Part shown: positions 18,979 to 27,866 of the stretch, one piece after another
How positions within the stretch are numbered: the first letter of the stretch is position 1
How the letters are laid out: each line of letters begins with the position of its first letter
From: Acaryochloris sp. CRU_2_0
GTDB taxonomy: Bacteria; Cyanobacteriota; Cyanobacteriia; Thermosynechococcales; Thermosynechococcaceae
Direction: 5' to 3'
Length of the DNA stretch: 32,978 nucleotides
Assembly: GCA_012034865.1 (NCBI GenBank)
Contig: JAAUOM010000043.1
Location: 1 to 32,978, forward strand
Notes under the pieces: generated by a model
The model's database searches: none
What the model was told of the DNA's origin: nothing
What the model saw: the letters and a program-made list of their open reading frames with translations, nothing else
Made by a program: the position numbers and the translations under genes

Positions 18979-19536
18979 ATGACTGCAACGATGACTATTG
19001 GTGAAATTGTTGAACAGGCGCTCAAAAACGGCTATCTTACCCCAACGATGGAAGCTGAGGTAGGTCGCATCTGCGATAATGCCTCGGAGCTAGCTGTTGA
19101 AGAATATCAATCCCTCGATCGATTGATGGGTGCCTTGCTGACGGGTCAAGTGGTTGCAGTCCCCCGCAAACAGTTTATTAATGTGATGGAAGAACTGGTT
19201 CTCACCGAAGCCATTACCCGGGTTTCCAAGATTGAGGCAACCAGCAATCACACCTTGGACTTGGGTGATATTGCCGCCTATGCCCTTAATCGTCTACCAC
19301 CGCTGTATGCCACCACAGAAGAAGGTGCTGATTACCAACGTCAGCGAGCCAGACAAGAACTGCTGAACCTGATTATTCAACAGGTGGAAACTGCAATTGC
19401 TCGTAACTTGGATCAGCCGGATTTCTATCCAGAGCGCCATGCTTTAGCCTCGGACGCTCAGAAAGATGTCCTTGGTCAAGTCAGTTCTCTGCTGCAAGCC
19501 TATGCCCCTGATTATGAGCAGCCCCTCAAAAACTAA
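18979..19536 (+). CDS. comFB: ComFB-family (late competence) protein
   Basis: This 185-residue soluble protein has the ComFB pattern. A short N-terminal helical part is followed by NVMEELVLTEAITRVSKIE (from about residue 64) and the hallmark DIAAYALNRLPPLYATTEEG (about 97-116), which includes the RLPPLYATT element. In Bacillus the name comes from the comF operon. Cyanobacterial ComFB proteins have been reported as cyclic-di-GMP receptors that affect natural competence and cell size. Whether this paralogue does so is an inference. The first codons (MTATMTIGE) offer two starts, 18979 and 18991; the usual Shine-Dalgarno is weak for both. It is followed 108 bases later by cimA on the same strand. 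Confidence 0.87.
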   Translation: MTATMTIGEIVEQALKNGYLTPTMEAEVGRICDNASELAVEEYQSLDRLMGALLTGQVVAVPRKQFINVMEELVLTEAITRVSKIEATSNHTLDLGDIAAYALNRLPPLYATTEEGADYQRQRARQELLNLIIQQVETAIARNLDQPDFYPERHALASDAQKDVLGQVSSLLQAYAPDYEQPLKN

Positions 19537-19650
19537 ATAAAAGCTTTTTTTCAGGTATATACAGCCTGACACTGCTACGCTAAAACTCTAGAATTAACCC
19601 ATCATTTTGAGAATTAGCTTGACGATAGCAGTTGTGAGATTGCTTTGCCC

Positions 19651-21330
19651 ATGAATACCGACGCAGGCACACCCCTTTGGATTTACGACACGACCCTGCG
19701 TGATGGTGCCCAACGCGAGGGCATTTCTTTGTCCGTTGAAGACAAGTTAACCATTGCCCACCAACTCGATAAACTAGGCATTCCCTTCATTGAAGGCGGC
19801 TGGCCAGGGGCTAACCCCAAAGATGAGCAATTTTTCCAGACGTTACAGGCATTACCCCTGCAACAAGCTGAAATTGTCGCCTTTTGTTCAACCCGTCGCC
19901 CTGGAATCAAGGCTGAGGAGGATGCAAGTCTCAAACCAATTGTGGCGGCTGGAACGCAGTGGGTGACCATTTTTGGAAAATCTTGGGATTTTCACGTTAT
20001 CGCTGGCCTCAAGACCACCCTGACAGAGAATTTAGCCATGATTGCTGACTCTGTGGGTTATCTACAGCAACAAAATCGGCGGATTATTTATGATGCCGAG
20101 CATTGGTTTGATGGCTATAAACAGAATCCTGACTATGCGTTAGAGACGATTACAGCCGCCATCACAGCCGGAGCTGAGTGGATTGTCCTATGTGACACGA
20201 ATGGTGGCACGTTGCCCCATGAAATTGCCACAAGTGTGCAAGCAGTGCGCTCAGCCCTTGCCAATCTCACCCTAGACCAGCCGATGAGGATAGGGATTCA
20301 CACCCACAATGATGCAGGAACAGCCGTTGCTAATGCCTTGGTAGCGGTTCAGGCAGGGGCGCAGATGGTCCAGGGAACGATCAATGGCTATGGGGAACGC
20401 TGTGGAAATGCCAATCTTTGTACCTTAATCCCGAATCTGCAATTGAAGCTAGGGTATCGCTGTGTTGCCCCTGAGCAACTGACGGAATTGACCCCCAGTA
20501 GTCGCCTCATTAGCGAACTGGTGAATTTAGCCCCCGATGATCATGCCCCCTTTGTCGGGTTGTCTGCATTTGCCCATAAGGGTGGGATTCATGTCAGTGC
20601 GGTGCAGCGGGATCCCCAAACCTATGAGCATGTTAAACCCCATATCGTCGGCAATCGCAGACGGATTGTCATTTCTGAGCAGTCGGGGCTGAGTAATGTG
20701 CTAGAGAAAGCCAGTCATTGTGGCATTACCCTTGATAAGCAAGACCCTGTGAGTCAGCAAATTTTAGAGCGGCTCAAACAACTGGAGCATGAAGGCTACC
20801 AGTTTGAAGCAGCGGCAGCCAGTTTTGAGTTGCTGGTTCGACAAGCCCTCAATCAACGTCCTAGTTTATTTGAGTTACATGGCTTTGATGTCCATTCCTA
20901 CTGCGGTGCTTTGACCGCTCGTCAGGAAAGTGGCTTTAGCAGTACAGCTTTAGCAACAGTGAAAGTGGTGGTTGGTTTTCAGGAAATTCTAACGGCGGCG
21001 GAGGGGAATGGACCCGTTTCGGCTCTGGATGCAGCCCTACGCAAGGCGTTGGCAGATGGGTATCCTGCGATCGCAAACTTTCAGCTCACCGATTACAAAG
21101 TCCGCATTCTTGATGGCAAGCGGGGCACCTCTGCCAAAACGCGGGTGCTGGTGGAATCCACCGATGGCCAAAACCGTTGGACAACTGTAGGTGTGTCCAC
21201 CAATATTATTGGTGCTTCCTATCAAGCCGTTGCCGAAGGCATTGAGTATGGGTTACTCCGCCCTTGTTTTCAGAATTCTGATGCCTGTCCGAGCAATATC
21301 AGAGCTATTTTAAACCTGAGTTCGGGCTAG
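19651..21330 (+). CDS. cimA: (R)-citramalate synthase
   Basis: CimA condenses pyruvate with acetyl-CoA to citramalate, opening a threonine-independent route to isoleucine that is known in some cyanobacteria. The protein has about 559 residues. The catalytic TIM barrel holds IYDTTLRDGAQREGISLSVE near the start, GGWPGANPKDEQFF (CimA-like rather than LeuA-like), HTHNDAGTAVANAL near residue 215 with the metal-binding HxH, and GTINGYGERCGNANL. The regulatory dimer domain occupies the last 130 or so residues (SALDAALRKAL, then KVRILDGKRGTSAKTRV), which in the family binds isoleucine as feedback inhibitor. I use ATG 19651; the frame extends two codons to a TTG at 19645. ilvE, which completes branched-chain synthesis, is 5.5 kb away on the other strand. 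Confidence 0.93.
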   Translation: MNTDAGTPLWIYDTTLRDGAQREGISLSVEDKLTIAHQLDKLGIPFIEGGWPGANPKDEQFFQTLQALPLQQAEIVAFCSTRRPGIKAEEDASLKPIVAAGTQWVTIFGKSWDFHVIAGLKTTLTENLAMIADSVGYLQQQNRRIIYDAEHWFDGYKQNPDYALETITAAITAGAEWIVLCDTNGGTLPHEIATSVQAVRSALANLTLDQPMRIGIHTHNDAGTAVANALVAVQAGAQMVQGTINGYGERCGNANLCTLIPNLQLKLGYRCVAPEQLTELTPSSRLISELVNLAPDDHAPFVGLSAFAHKGGIHVSAVQRDPQTYEHVKPHIVGNRRRIVISEQSGLSNVLEKASHCGITLDKQDPVSQQILERLKQLEHEGYQFEAAAASFELLVRQALNQRPSLFELHGFDVHSYCGALTARQESGFSSTALATVKVVVGFQEILTAAEGNGPVSALDAALRKALADGYPAIANFQLTDYKVRILDGKRGTSAKTRVLVESTDGQNRWTTVGVSTNIIGASYQAVAEGIEYGLLRPCFQNSDACPSNIRAILNLSSG

Positions 21331-21729
21331 ACAGAAACCTCAATCTCAACCCAGCATAATTTTATAGATGGGTCATGTTTTCAATGAACTTCCCTGCTAG
21401 TCGTCGTTGACATCGGTGTAATTTCAGTCCCTCGCCAGTATGAATTAATATGAATCGACCAATAGCAAAGCAATGAAGTTCAGAGCCAGTTAGCCGATAC
21501 AAACAGAAAATAGTGTAATTCGTCAATATCAAGAAATAGAGTTAGGTTGTCTACCTTACTTATCTTCTGCAAGTGGTACTCATCCCTTTAAATACTTTAA
21601 ATCCTTTTCTAGAAAGAGTTTAAGGCGTTCAACCGTGCTTCGACTTTAAGCCAGACTTGCTAATTAAAAAAACAGGGTATAAATTTTAATTCAATAATTG
21701 GGATTAAAATTTACGAACAAATTAAAAGC
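21331..21729. other. Gap between cimA and fic
   Basis: The left half holds a decayed partial copy of the M50 gene found at 23072-24820 (listed separately). The right half (about 21560-21729) is AT-rich, with nothing I recognise, and must contain the fic promoter. Confidence 0.7.
21362..21545 (-). pseudogene. Internally deleted, decayed copy of the neighbouring M50 metalloprotease gene
   Basis: Read on the minus strand, 21493-21362 gives LTGSELHCFAIGRFILIHTG, then EGLKLHRCQRRLAG and KFIENMTHL before a stop. The intact gene (23072-24820) has ATGSEIHRFAIGRFILIRTD and ends DMTHL. The copy thus joins residues around 282-316 of the protease directly to its last seven, in frame, with the roughly 260 residues between them missing. 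Upstream, one extra base (near 21491) shifts the frame. The zinc site HELGH of the parent reads DELHY here. DNA identity also continues about 30 bases past the stop into the 3' flank (compare 21332-21361 with 23044-23071). It is clearly non-functional. Confidence 0.85.
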
Positions 21730-22881
21730 ATGGATAAGTCAGTATTTTCAACGGATTTTCCTGGTAGGCTCTGGGAAATATCTATTGATGGCAGACAAAA
21801 CTGGGCATTTATTCCCTCACCATTACCAGAGGATTGGACGGTTCCTTACGAAACATGGGAACTGCTAGCGCAAGCACGCGAAGAATTGGCACGACTTGAT
21901 GGTATTGGTCGTAATATGCCAAACTACAACTTGCTGCTACGTCCGTTACAACGCCGCGAAGCCTTGCGATCTTCCAGCCTAGAAGGTACTTACGCAACAC
22001 CAGAGCAGCTTTTGTTGTTTGAAATTGATCCTAGAGAACCAAAATCAGCTAGTGATCCAGTAAGCGCTTGGCAAGAGGTCTGGAACTACAACAGAGCGCT
22101 AGAGTTAGGTCTACAAATGCTTACGGAGAGACCAATTTCTCTAAACTTAATCCGGGCAATGCATCAGGAACTCTTAGCAGGGGTAAGAGGATCTCAGAGA
22201 GACCCAGGTAACTTCCGACGTTCTCAAGTTCACATTGGCTCCGATAGACGGTTTATTCCCCCGCCTCCTAATGAAGTCATGCCTTGTTTAGATAGTTTTG
22301 AAAAATCCATTCATAAAGAGAAAAAAATTGATCCACTAATTTTCTGCTTTATGGCTCATTACCAGTTTGAAACAATTCACCCATTTCTTGATGGGAATGG
22401 TCGAGTAGGTAGATTACTCTTATCGCTAATGATCTATGATCAACGTAAACTCAAGAAGCCTTGGCTGTATTTAAGTGCCTTCTTTGATAAGTATAAAGAT
22501 GAATATATTAACCTCTTATTTCAAGTCAGTTCACAAGGGAACTGGCAAGATTGGATCAAATTTTGTTTACGTGGAACTATTGAACAGTCAAAAGATTCCA
22601 TTAGACGCTTTGACGAGCTTTTAGCACTTCATACTCAGTACATGGAACTACTAGATCAATCTGGAGGTAATATTCGTTTTAATCGACTTATCGAACACCT
22701 TTTTGAATCCCCAGCCATCACAATACCTCAATTGGCAACAATGTGTAACATATCTTACCCGACTGCCCGTACTGATATAGAACGCCTTGTCCGCTTAAGA
22801 ATTCTTATGGAGTCAAACATAGTAGAGCGTCCAAGAATTTATTTTGCACCACACATCGTAGATATTGCTTTTGATGATTAG
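21730..22881 (+). CDS. Fic family protein (probable AMPylase, class II)
   Basis: Fic enzymes transfer AMP or other nucleotides to target proteins. This 383-residue protein has the canonical active site HPFLDGNGRVGR (residues 217-228) and, near its N-terminus, SSSLEG (81-86). The latter matches the inhibitory motif (S/T)xxxE(G/N), which in class II Fic proteins blocks the active site until relieved. An N-terminal Fic_N domain (about 1-100) precedes the Fic core (about 110-300). The C-terminus (AITIPQLATMCNISYPTART, near residue 325) is a winged helix-turn-helix, which suggests DNA binding or autoregulation. The start is ATG 21730, with a weak ribosome site. The gene is richer in AT than its neighbours and lies between two copies of M50 sequence, consistent with acquisition by transfer. 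The target is unknown. Confidence 0.92.
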   Translation: MDKSVFSTDFPGRLWEISIDGRQNWAFIPSPLPEDWTVPYETWELLAQAREELARLDGIGRNMPNYNLLLRPLQRREALRSSSLEGTYATPEQLLLFEIDPREPKSASDPVSAWQEVWNYNRALELGLQMLTERPISLNLIRAMHQELLAGVRGSQRDPGNFRRSQVHIGSDRRFIPPPPNEVMPCLDSFEKSIHKEKKIDPLIFCFMAHYQFETIHPFLDGNGRVGRLLLSLMIYDQRKLKKPWLYLSAFFDKYKDEYINLLFQVSSQGNWQDWIKFCLRGTIEQSKDSIRRFDELLALHTQYMELLDQSGGNIRFNRLIEHLFESPAITIPQLATMCNISYPTARTDIERLVRLRILMESNIVERPRIYFAPHIVDIAFDD

Positions 22882-22947
22882 TTTAGGATAAGGAATCAAT
22901 TTCTATATACCTAACTAGCCCTTGCACAGGACAGTCAACTCACACTG

Positions 22948-23070
22948 GTGCTGAGTTATATTTTACTTTCCGCTTGTGAAGCGCCAGCCGATAAAGAGAG
23001 ACACAAGATCCCCAAGAAGACTAATCCTAGCAAGGAAAAGGGCGAAAACTTCGATCTCACCCCAGAATAA
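22948..23070 (+). CDS. Possible small lipoprotein or gene remnant
   Basis: A 40-codon frame opens with GTG and reads MLSYILLSACEAPADKERHK and so on to FDLTPE. LLSAC followed by E resembles a lipobox, and the charged Lys/Glu-rich tail is coding-like. Against this, there are no basic residues before the hydrophobic stretch, the ribosome site is poor, and the frame stays open further upstream without a clear start (back to a stop near 22911). Its stop lies one base from that of the convergent M50 gene. It may be the 3' end of a decayed lipoprotein gene. I do not recognise the family. Confidence 0.3.
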   Translation: MLSYILLSACEAPADKERHKIPKKTNPSKEKGENFDLTPE

Positions 23071-23071
23071 T

Positions 23072-24820
23072 TTATAAATGGGTCATGTCTTGAATGAGCG
23101 CCTGTAGTCGCTCCTGCTCAAATAAGATGAATCCAGGCATAAATTGCTGGCGTTGAGTAATAGCAAGACCTTCTTGAGCTTTGGCCTGGGCAGATGCTGT
23201 GTCTCCCTCAGCAAGAAATATGGCAGCTTCTGCTCTTAGAAGCGACAAAGGTTCAATCAGAACTTTCTCTTGAATCTGATCCAGCCATTGGCGTGCCACA
23301 TCAGGTTGATGACGAATATGAGCCTCAAAGTAAGCACCCTCTAGCAGGAGAGAACCCCGAAAAAGTTCAGGATAGTAGGCATTGATTTTCAGAGCTTGAT
23401 CAAGATAGTCACCCGCCTGTTGAATTTCTCCTTGATCTAAGGTCAAGCAATAAGCAATCAAAAGACCAGCAACATGCTCCATTGAGTTTTCAGGAAGCGC
23501 TAATAGCTGATTTTTGATGTCTGGATCTATATCTCGTGGGCGAATGCCTTTGTGCAGATTGGCGTTGAATCGATAGAGTGCTAGAAATCTTTGACCTGCT
23601 AGATTCTTTTGCACCAAGTCGAGCATTCTCCGACCATCGGTAGACAGGTATCCTATCTTGATGGGGATGGTGTTGAAAACAGCCGTATGTAAACTGAGAG
23701 AAGAGATAAAGGTAAACCACCAAACAATAGGGTTGTTGCTGATTAATGCTGGCGAAAGCAGTGGGATAGCACCTACACAAAACAATAAGAAAGAAGCGGT
23801 AGGACCACCCATAATCATGATAAAGAGTTGTCTGTCTAAGCGATGTAGAGATTTAGGAATAGTCTGGACAAACCCTCCTGCCAGTTGCCGTTGACATCGG
23901 CGTAATTTCAGTCCCTGATCTGTACGAATTAATATGAATCGACCAATAGCGAAACGATGTATTTCAGAGCCAGTAGCCCATGCAAATAGGAAATGGCCGA
24001 GTTCATGAACGAATACTGAGAGATAGGTATAGATATAAAAAATTCCCAAAGGAACTAATAGTAGCAAGGGCTTTGAGGGGCCTGATGATGGCCAAGGTGG
24101 AAGAAATAGAAACCACCCCCCCATGATGACGAGAAGCGGCAGGAGAGAAATTAAGGTGTCTACCCACATTTTCTGTCCTGGAGGAGTGTCACGGGTAGAC
24201 TCTTTCCCTGGTCGGGTGGACCCTTTCCCTGGTTGAGATGAGATATGTTTTTGTTGGGTGACATGGCGTAAACCTAAACCTGTAATCAAGCCATAGATGA
24301 GTCCGCATGTAAGACCACCCACTAGAGCGGATATACCGTAGGTTGATTTCAACCATTGATGACTGGCAACCCCTAGAACAACTCCTAGAAATCCTCCTGC
24401 AACGAGAGCAATGAATCCTATCACAATCCAACTCCATGCAGGTTTAAACCTCCGTCGAAGGATGAGCCATTGACTGAGGCTGAGGAGCAGTGGGTAAATG
24501 CCAAAAATCAGCAAGGGCTTTGACGATCCCAGTTTTGGCGCGAGTAAGACAAAAAGTGGCAAAGATAAAAAAGTTGCTAAGATGCTGTGCCGAACCCACT
24601 GCCACTGGATAAGGAACTTCTGGCGAAGAACTAGCCATTGGGGTAGCCCAACCCAGAAACCCAAAAATATAAAAGCAGCGCCAATATACCTGGCATAATT
24701 TTGAGTTGATTGTAAATCAGCGAGAATTATAGGTATTCCCACACCGATTCCATATGCTAGACCATTGCATAGGATCCATTGCATCCAGAACTTGCGATCC
24801 ATGCTGAATGTTGATTGCAT
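23072..24820 (-). CDS. M50-like membrane metalloprotease with C-terminal repeat domain
   Basis: A 582-residue membrane protein. The first 180 residues form about six helices with two QWLVLR/QWLILR turns (residues 61-66 and 117-122), typical of a cyanobacterial membrane domain. A polar linker (190-215) leads to more helices and the zinc site VHELGHFLFAWATGSE (271-286; H272, E273, H276). A second metal-site candidate, NTIPIKIGYLSTDGRRML, lies near 383-400 and resembles the NxxPxxxxDG element of site-2 proteases. The last 160 residues look like TPR-type helices (DQGEIQQAGDYLDQALKINA). It could carry out intramembrane or membrane-linked proteolysis; the substrate is unknown. A decayed copy lies at 21362-21545 across the fic gene. 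The start ATG 24820 is plausible. Confidence 0.8.
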   Translation of the reverse strand: MQSTFSMDRKFWMQWILCNGLAYGIGVGIPIILADLQSTQNYARYIGAAFIFLGFWVGLPQWLVLRQKFLIQWQWVRHSILATFLSLPLFVLLAPKLGSSKPLLIFGIYPLLLSLSQWLILRRRFKPAWSWIVIGFIALVAGGFLGVVLGVASHQWLKSTYGISALVGGLTCGLIYGLITGLGLRHVTQQKHISSQPGKGSTRPGKESTRDTPPGQKMWVDTLISLLPLLVIMGGWFLFLPPWPSSGPSKPLLLLVPLGIFYIYTYLSVFVHELGHFLFAWATGSEIHRFAIGRFILIRTDQGLKLRRCQRQLAGGFVQTIPKSLHRLDRQLFIMIMGGPTASFLLFCVGAIPLLSPALISNNPIVWWFTFISSLSLHTAVFNTIPIKIGYLSTDGRRMLDLVQKNLAGQRFLALYRFNANLHKGIRPRDIDPDIKNQLLALPENSMEHVAGLLIAYCLTLDQGEIQQAGDYLDQALKINAYYPELFRGSLLLEGAYFEAHIRHQPDVARQWLDQIQEKVLIEPLSLLRAEAAIFLAEGDTASAQAKAQEGLAITQRQQFMPGFILFEQERLQALIQDMTHL

Positions 24821-25180
24821 AAGAGTATGAGGGACGAAGCGATTTTGAATATTTTGGCAGGATTATGTCCTATAAGGCAGAAAGAGTGATGTAGGAGGCT
24901 TAATATGAACTATAAGCTTCCTTACCTTGCCCTATACCTTATAATTCCCAAATATCATTCTGGATTGAGCCTCATGAGAAAAATATGCTTGAGTGCATGA
25001 AACTCAGTGGCAAATGGCAGCAGCCCTGGTTCCCTGAAACTGTGATAGGGCAAAGAGCCCCTGCCTGCTCTAAGGATTGGCTCTAGTTGAGATCCGGGAA
25101 GAGCTATTGTGCTTTGGGGATTCTGAACAACAAACTGGGTGTTTGGGTAGCTGCTAGCTTACCGACCACTTCTGCTGAAG
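24821..25180. other. Gap between M50 gene and kinase
   Basis: These 360 bases lie upstream of the M50 gene and downstream of the kinase. They hold the short frame at 24905-25000 described separately. No RNA gene or repeat is apparent in the remainder. Confidence 0.5.
24905..25000 (+). CDS. Possible 31-residue small protein with ideal ribosome site
   Basis: AGGAGG at 24893-24898 lies six bases before an ATG at 24905. The frame encodes MNYKLPYLALYLIIPKYHSG and ends MRKICLSA at 25000. The hydrophobic middle (LALYLII) could enter a membrane. The perfect ribosome site is the only strong evidence; there is no family to compare with, and it may be chance or the start of a lost gene. Confidence 0.28.
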   Translation: MNYKLPYLALYLIIPKYHSGLSLMRKICLSA

Positions 25181-26740
25181 TTAGGGAAAAGGTGTATTCC
25201 TGGGGAAAGTGCCAATCTTTGTAGATTCTGGGTTCTTTTGTAGGTAAATTGGTGTTTTGTGGTCGATTTTGGCTAGAGACCAGACTTTCACAATAGTTGA
25301 AGACAACGGTATAGGGGGTACGGTGCCGTCTCGGCTGAGATTGGGAAGAGTAGATAAACTCAGATCATCTAAAGGATTATTGCTGAGCCGTTGGGCTGAA
25401 GGCACTTCTGGGGTATTGGCCGATGAACGGATTCCCCCCCAAACCAGGACAATAAAGCTGCGCAATTTCTTTGTCTTAGAGATACCAGAGACTTGCAAGC
25501 CGTGATTCCCCAGTTTGGTTATGTGCAACGTGTAGGGTCCAAGGGAAGGGATTTGCGACAATTGAGTGAGGAACTGCCCATGGTCTTGATAGTACTGACC
25601 ACTGGCATAGGCGATAAGAACCAGGTTCTCCAGCGCTTTGCCCTCTTCAGGAGTGGCAGGTTTGAGGGAGAGCGTTGCAGAGTTTGATGCTGGCAGTTCG
25701 GAAGTCGGAATGGTGGATGCAGGGAGCGCAGGGGTAGACCGTTCCTCAGAAGGGCGCAAGGGAATCAACCAAAACACAGCCAATCCACAGAAGACGATGA
25801 GGGCAAAACCAGAACCTAGCAGAATTTTTGGACGGGTTCGAGGTGGCTGAGGGGAGGATTGTTGTTGCAGAGGGGGTGGATTGTTTAGATCTGCGATCGC
25901 AGCCGCCACGTTTCTATACCGCTGACTGATGGCGGGGGCAATCATTTTGTTGAGCACCCATGCTAAAGAAGGTGCGATCGGCTGGTCGCAAAGCCTTTGC
26001 CAAATCCACATCCCATCTCCATCCATGAGATCAAAGGGCGATAGCCCCGTGAGCAAATGGATACAGGTCACCCCTAATCCGTAGATGTCGCTAGCAAATT
26101 GGGCTTTGCCTCTAGCCTGTTCTGGGGCAATATATTCTGCACTGCCAATGCTGGTTCCGGTTTTAGCCAAGGCTGTACCTGTGTGGTATTTGGCTGCACC
26201 AAAGTCCACAAGCACCAGTTTTTGATCTGTTTTTCTGCGAATGATATTGGCAGGTTTGATGTCTCGGTGGACAACCTGATGGTCATGGATGAAGCTGAGC
26301 AGGGGCAGCATATCTGCCAATACTTCCTGAACTTGGTCTGGGCTGAATCTTTCAGCTTCGGCCAGCTCTTGAGCCAAGGTCTGGCCTTCAATATAGTCCT
26401 GGACGAGAAAGAGAGCGTTGTCCTGCTCTTGGAAAGCCAATAATTGAGGGATTTGCGGGTGATGCCCTAGCGTTTGCAAACGCTGGGCTTCTTGATGGAA
26501 TAGATTGACGATTTTTTGGGGATCGGAGAACTGAGCAGGCCATAATTGTTTGATCACACAGGCAGGGTGATTAGCTTGACCTTCATCAACGGCCAAAAAT
26601 GTGCGACCAAACCCACCTTGACCGATGAGTCGTAAGGGACGGTAGCGATCGCACACCCGCAAGGAGGCTTGGCATTGCTCACACACCTGAACTCCCTCAG
26701 GATTGATGTGATTACAAGTTGGATTCAGACAAGAGGCCAT
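25181..26740 (-). CDS. Membrane Ser/Thr protein kinase with zinc ribbon
   Basis: A 519-residue Hanks-type kinase. Cys4-type N-terminal motif C5/C10 and C21/C24 (numbered from the longer TTG-started frame at 26743; the ATG 26740 is preferred). The kinase domain (about 33-290) has GQGGFGRTF (41-49), Lys65, HRDIKPAN (159-166) and DFG (180-182), all standard, so activity is expected. A Pro-rich linker leads to a single helix (about 307-328, LLGSGFALIVFCGLAVFWLI) and an outside domain. The latter contains NLVLIAYASGQYYQDHGQFL and a GPYTLHITKLG strand pair, reminiscent of the type IV pilin-like domains attached to cyanobacterial kinases. It probably signals from the periplasm. It shares design, but not close sequence, with the kinase at 11975. 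ilvE lies just upstream on the same strand (87-base gap). Confidence 0.9.
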   Translation of the reverse strand: MASCLNPTCNHINPEGVQVCEQCQASLRVCDRYRPLRLIGQGGFGRTFLAVDEGQANHPACVIKQLWPAQFSDPQKIVNLFHQEAQRLQTLGHHPQIPQLLAFQEQDNALFLVQDYIEGQTLAQELAEAERFSPDQVQEVLADMLPLLSFIHDHQVVHRDIKPANIIRRKTDQKLVLVDFGAAKYHTGTALAKTGTSIGSAEYIAPEQARGKAQFASDIYGLGVTCIHLLTGLSPFDLMDGDGMWIWQRLCDQPIAPSLAWVLNKMIAPAISQRYRNVAAAIADLNNPPPLQQQSSPQPPRTRPKILLGSGFALIVFCGLAVFWLIPLRPSEERSTPALPASTIPTSELPASNSATLSLKPATPEEGKALENLVLIAYASGQYYQDHGQFLTQLSQIPSLGPYTLHITKLGNHGLQVSGISKTKKLRSFIVLVWGGIRSSANTPEVPSAQRLSNNPLDDLSLSTLPNLSRDGTVPPIPLSSTIVKVWSLAKIDHKTPIYLQKNPESTKIGTFPRNTPFP

Positions 26741-26827
26741 CAAAAGCAGACCGTTGAAACAATAGCAAACGGAGACATGGTTTAAGAATGGACACAGAGG
26801 GTCAAAAACTTGCAGTTGCTGTAGAAG

Positions 26828-27742
26828 TCAATTACAGGCAATGGAAAACACCCAATGCTGATAATGCGGATCTCGATTTTCCGTAATCGCCGTCAGCTTG
26901 TCTCGCAGCGCTTCAGTAATGGGTCGCTTGGTTGGCATCGTGTAGTTTTCAATGCGTTTGATGGGCGTAATTTTGGCAGCAGTGCCACTGAGGAAGACCT
27001 CATCGGCAATTAATAGCTCCGATTTATCGACGGGACGCTCAAGCACAGAGATGCCCATATCTTTGGCAATTTGCAAAATGCTATCGCGGGTAATCCCTTC
27101 CAAAATATCTTGCTCAAAGCCAGGGGTAACAATTTGGCCGTGGCGGACAATAAAAATATTCATGCCAGAGGCTTCACTGACTTTACCCTGGGCATTCATC
27201 AAAATGGCTTCATCAAATCCCGATTCTACGGCCTCTGTTTTAGCCAGGGAAGACGTAATGTAAGCGCCGCTGACTTTGCCGCGCAAGGGCAAACTCCGAT
27301 CTTCTTGCCGACACCAAGAACTCAGACGACAGCTCACCCCCTCTGGTGAAAGATAATCCCCTAATTCGATGCCATAGATAAAAAAGTTCTTCTCGATATT
27401 GTGCAATCGCGGCGCAATCCCCAAATCCGACGTATAGACAAAGGGCCGCAGATAAAAAGAGGTTTGCGGTCGATTCTGACGAACCAGTTCTATGATCGTG
27501 TGCTCAATTTTGTCAGCAGGAAGATCAAAATGGAGAAACCGCGCACTCTGACTCAGGCGCTGGCAATGGCGATCCAAACGAAAGAGCAACATCTGGGCTG
27601 GATTTTGCGGATCAGGAATCCCGCGCAAACCGCCAAAAGCCCCCGTGCCGTAGTGGAGGGCATGGGTAGCGATGGAGATATTCGCATCCTGAAACGGGAC
27701 AAACTGATTTTCAAAATACGCGATCGGCAGAAACTTATGCAT
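26828..27742 (-). CDS. ilvE: Branched-chain amino acid aminotransferase
   Basis: This PLP-dependent fold IV aminotransferase makes the last step of valine, leucine and isoleucine synthesis, using glutamate. The 304 residues match the family. Landmarks are ATHALHYGTGAFGGLRG near residue 26, the region of the PLP-binding lysine (RGKVSGAYITSSLAKTEA, about 151-168), FDEAILMNAQGKVSEASGMN, and GITRDSILQIAKDMGI and EVFLSGTAAKITPI near the C-terminus. Those support a branched-chain rather than a D-amino acid enzyme, though lone aminotransferases of this fold can be hard to tell apart. The start ATG 27742 is clear. It complements cimA in the same window. Confidence 0.92.
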   Translation of the reverse strand: MHKFLPIAYFENQFVPFQDANISIATHALHYGTGAFGGLRGIPDPQNPAQMLLFRLDRHCQRLSQSARFLHFDLPADKIEHTIIELVRQNRPQTSFYLRPFVYTSDLGIAPRLHNIEKNFFIYGIELGDYLSPEGVSCRLSSWCRQEDRSLPLRGKVSGAYITSSLAKTEAVESGFDEAILMNAQGKVSEASGMNIFIVRHGQIVTPGFEQDILEGITRDSILQIAKDMGISVLERPVDKSELLIADEVFLSGTAAKITPIKRIENYTMPTKRPITEALRDKLTAITENRDPHYQHWVFSIACN

Positions 27743-27866
27743 AACCCAGAATCAATCTTGGAATAGTCGGTTGCGGCACGCTGTCATCTGCTTGACAAGG
27801 CAACACTCTCAATCAAGGCAAAGACAGACCCCATTCTATTGAGCCTAGCATTATTGAACCGCTAAG

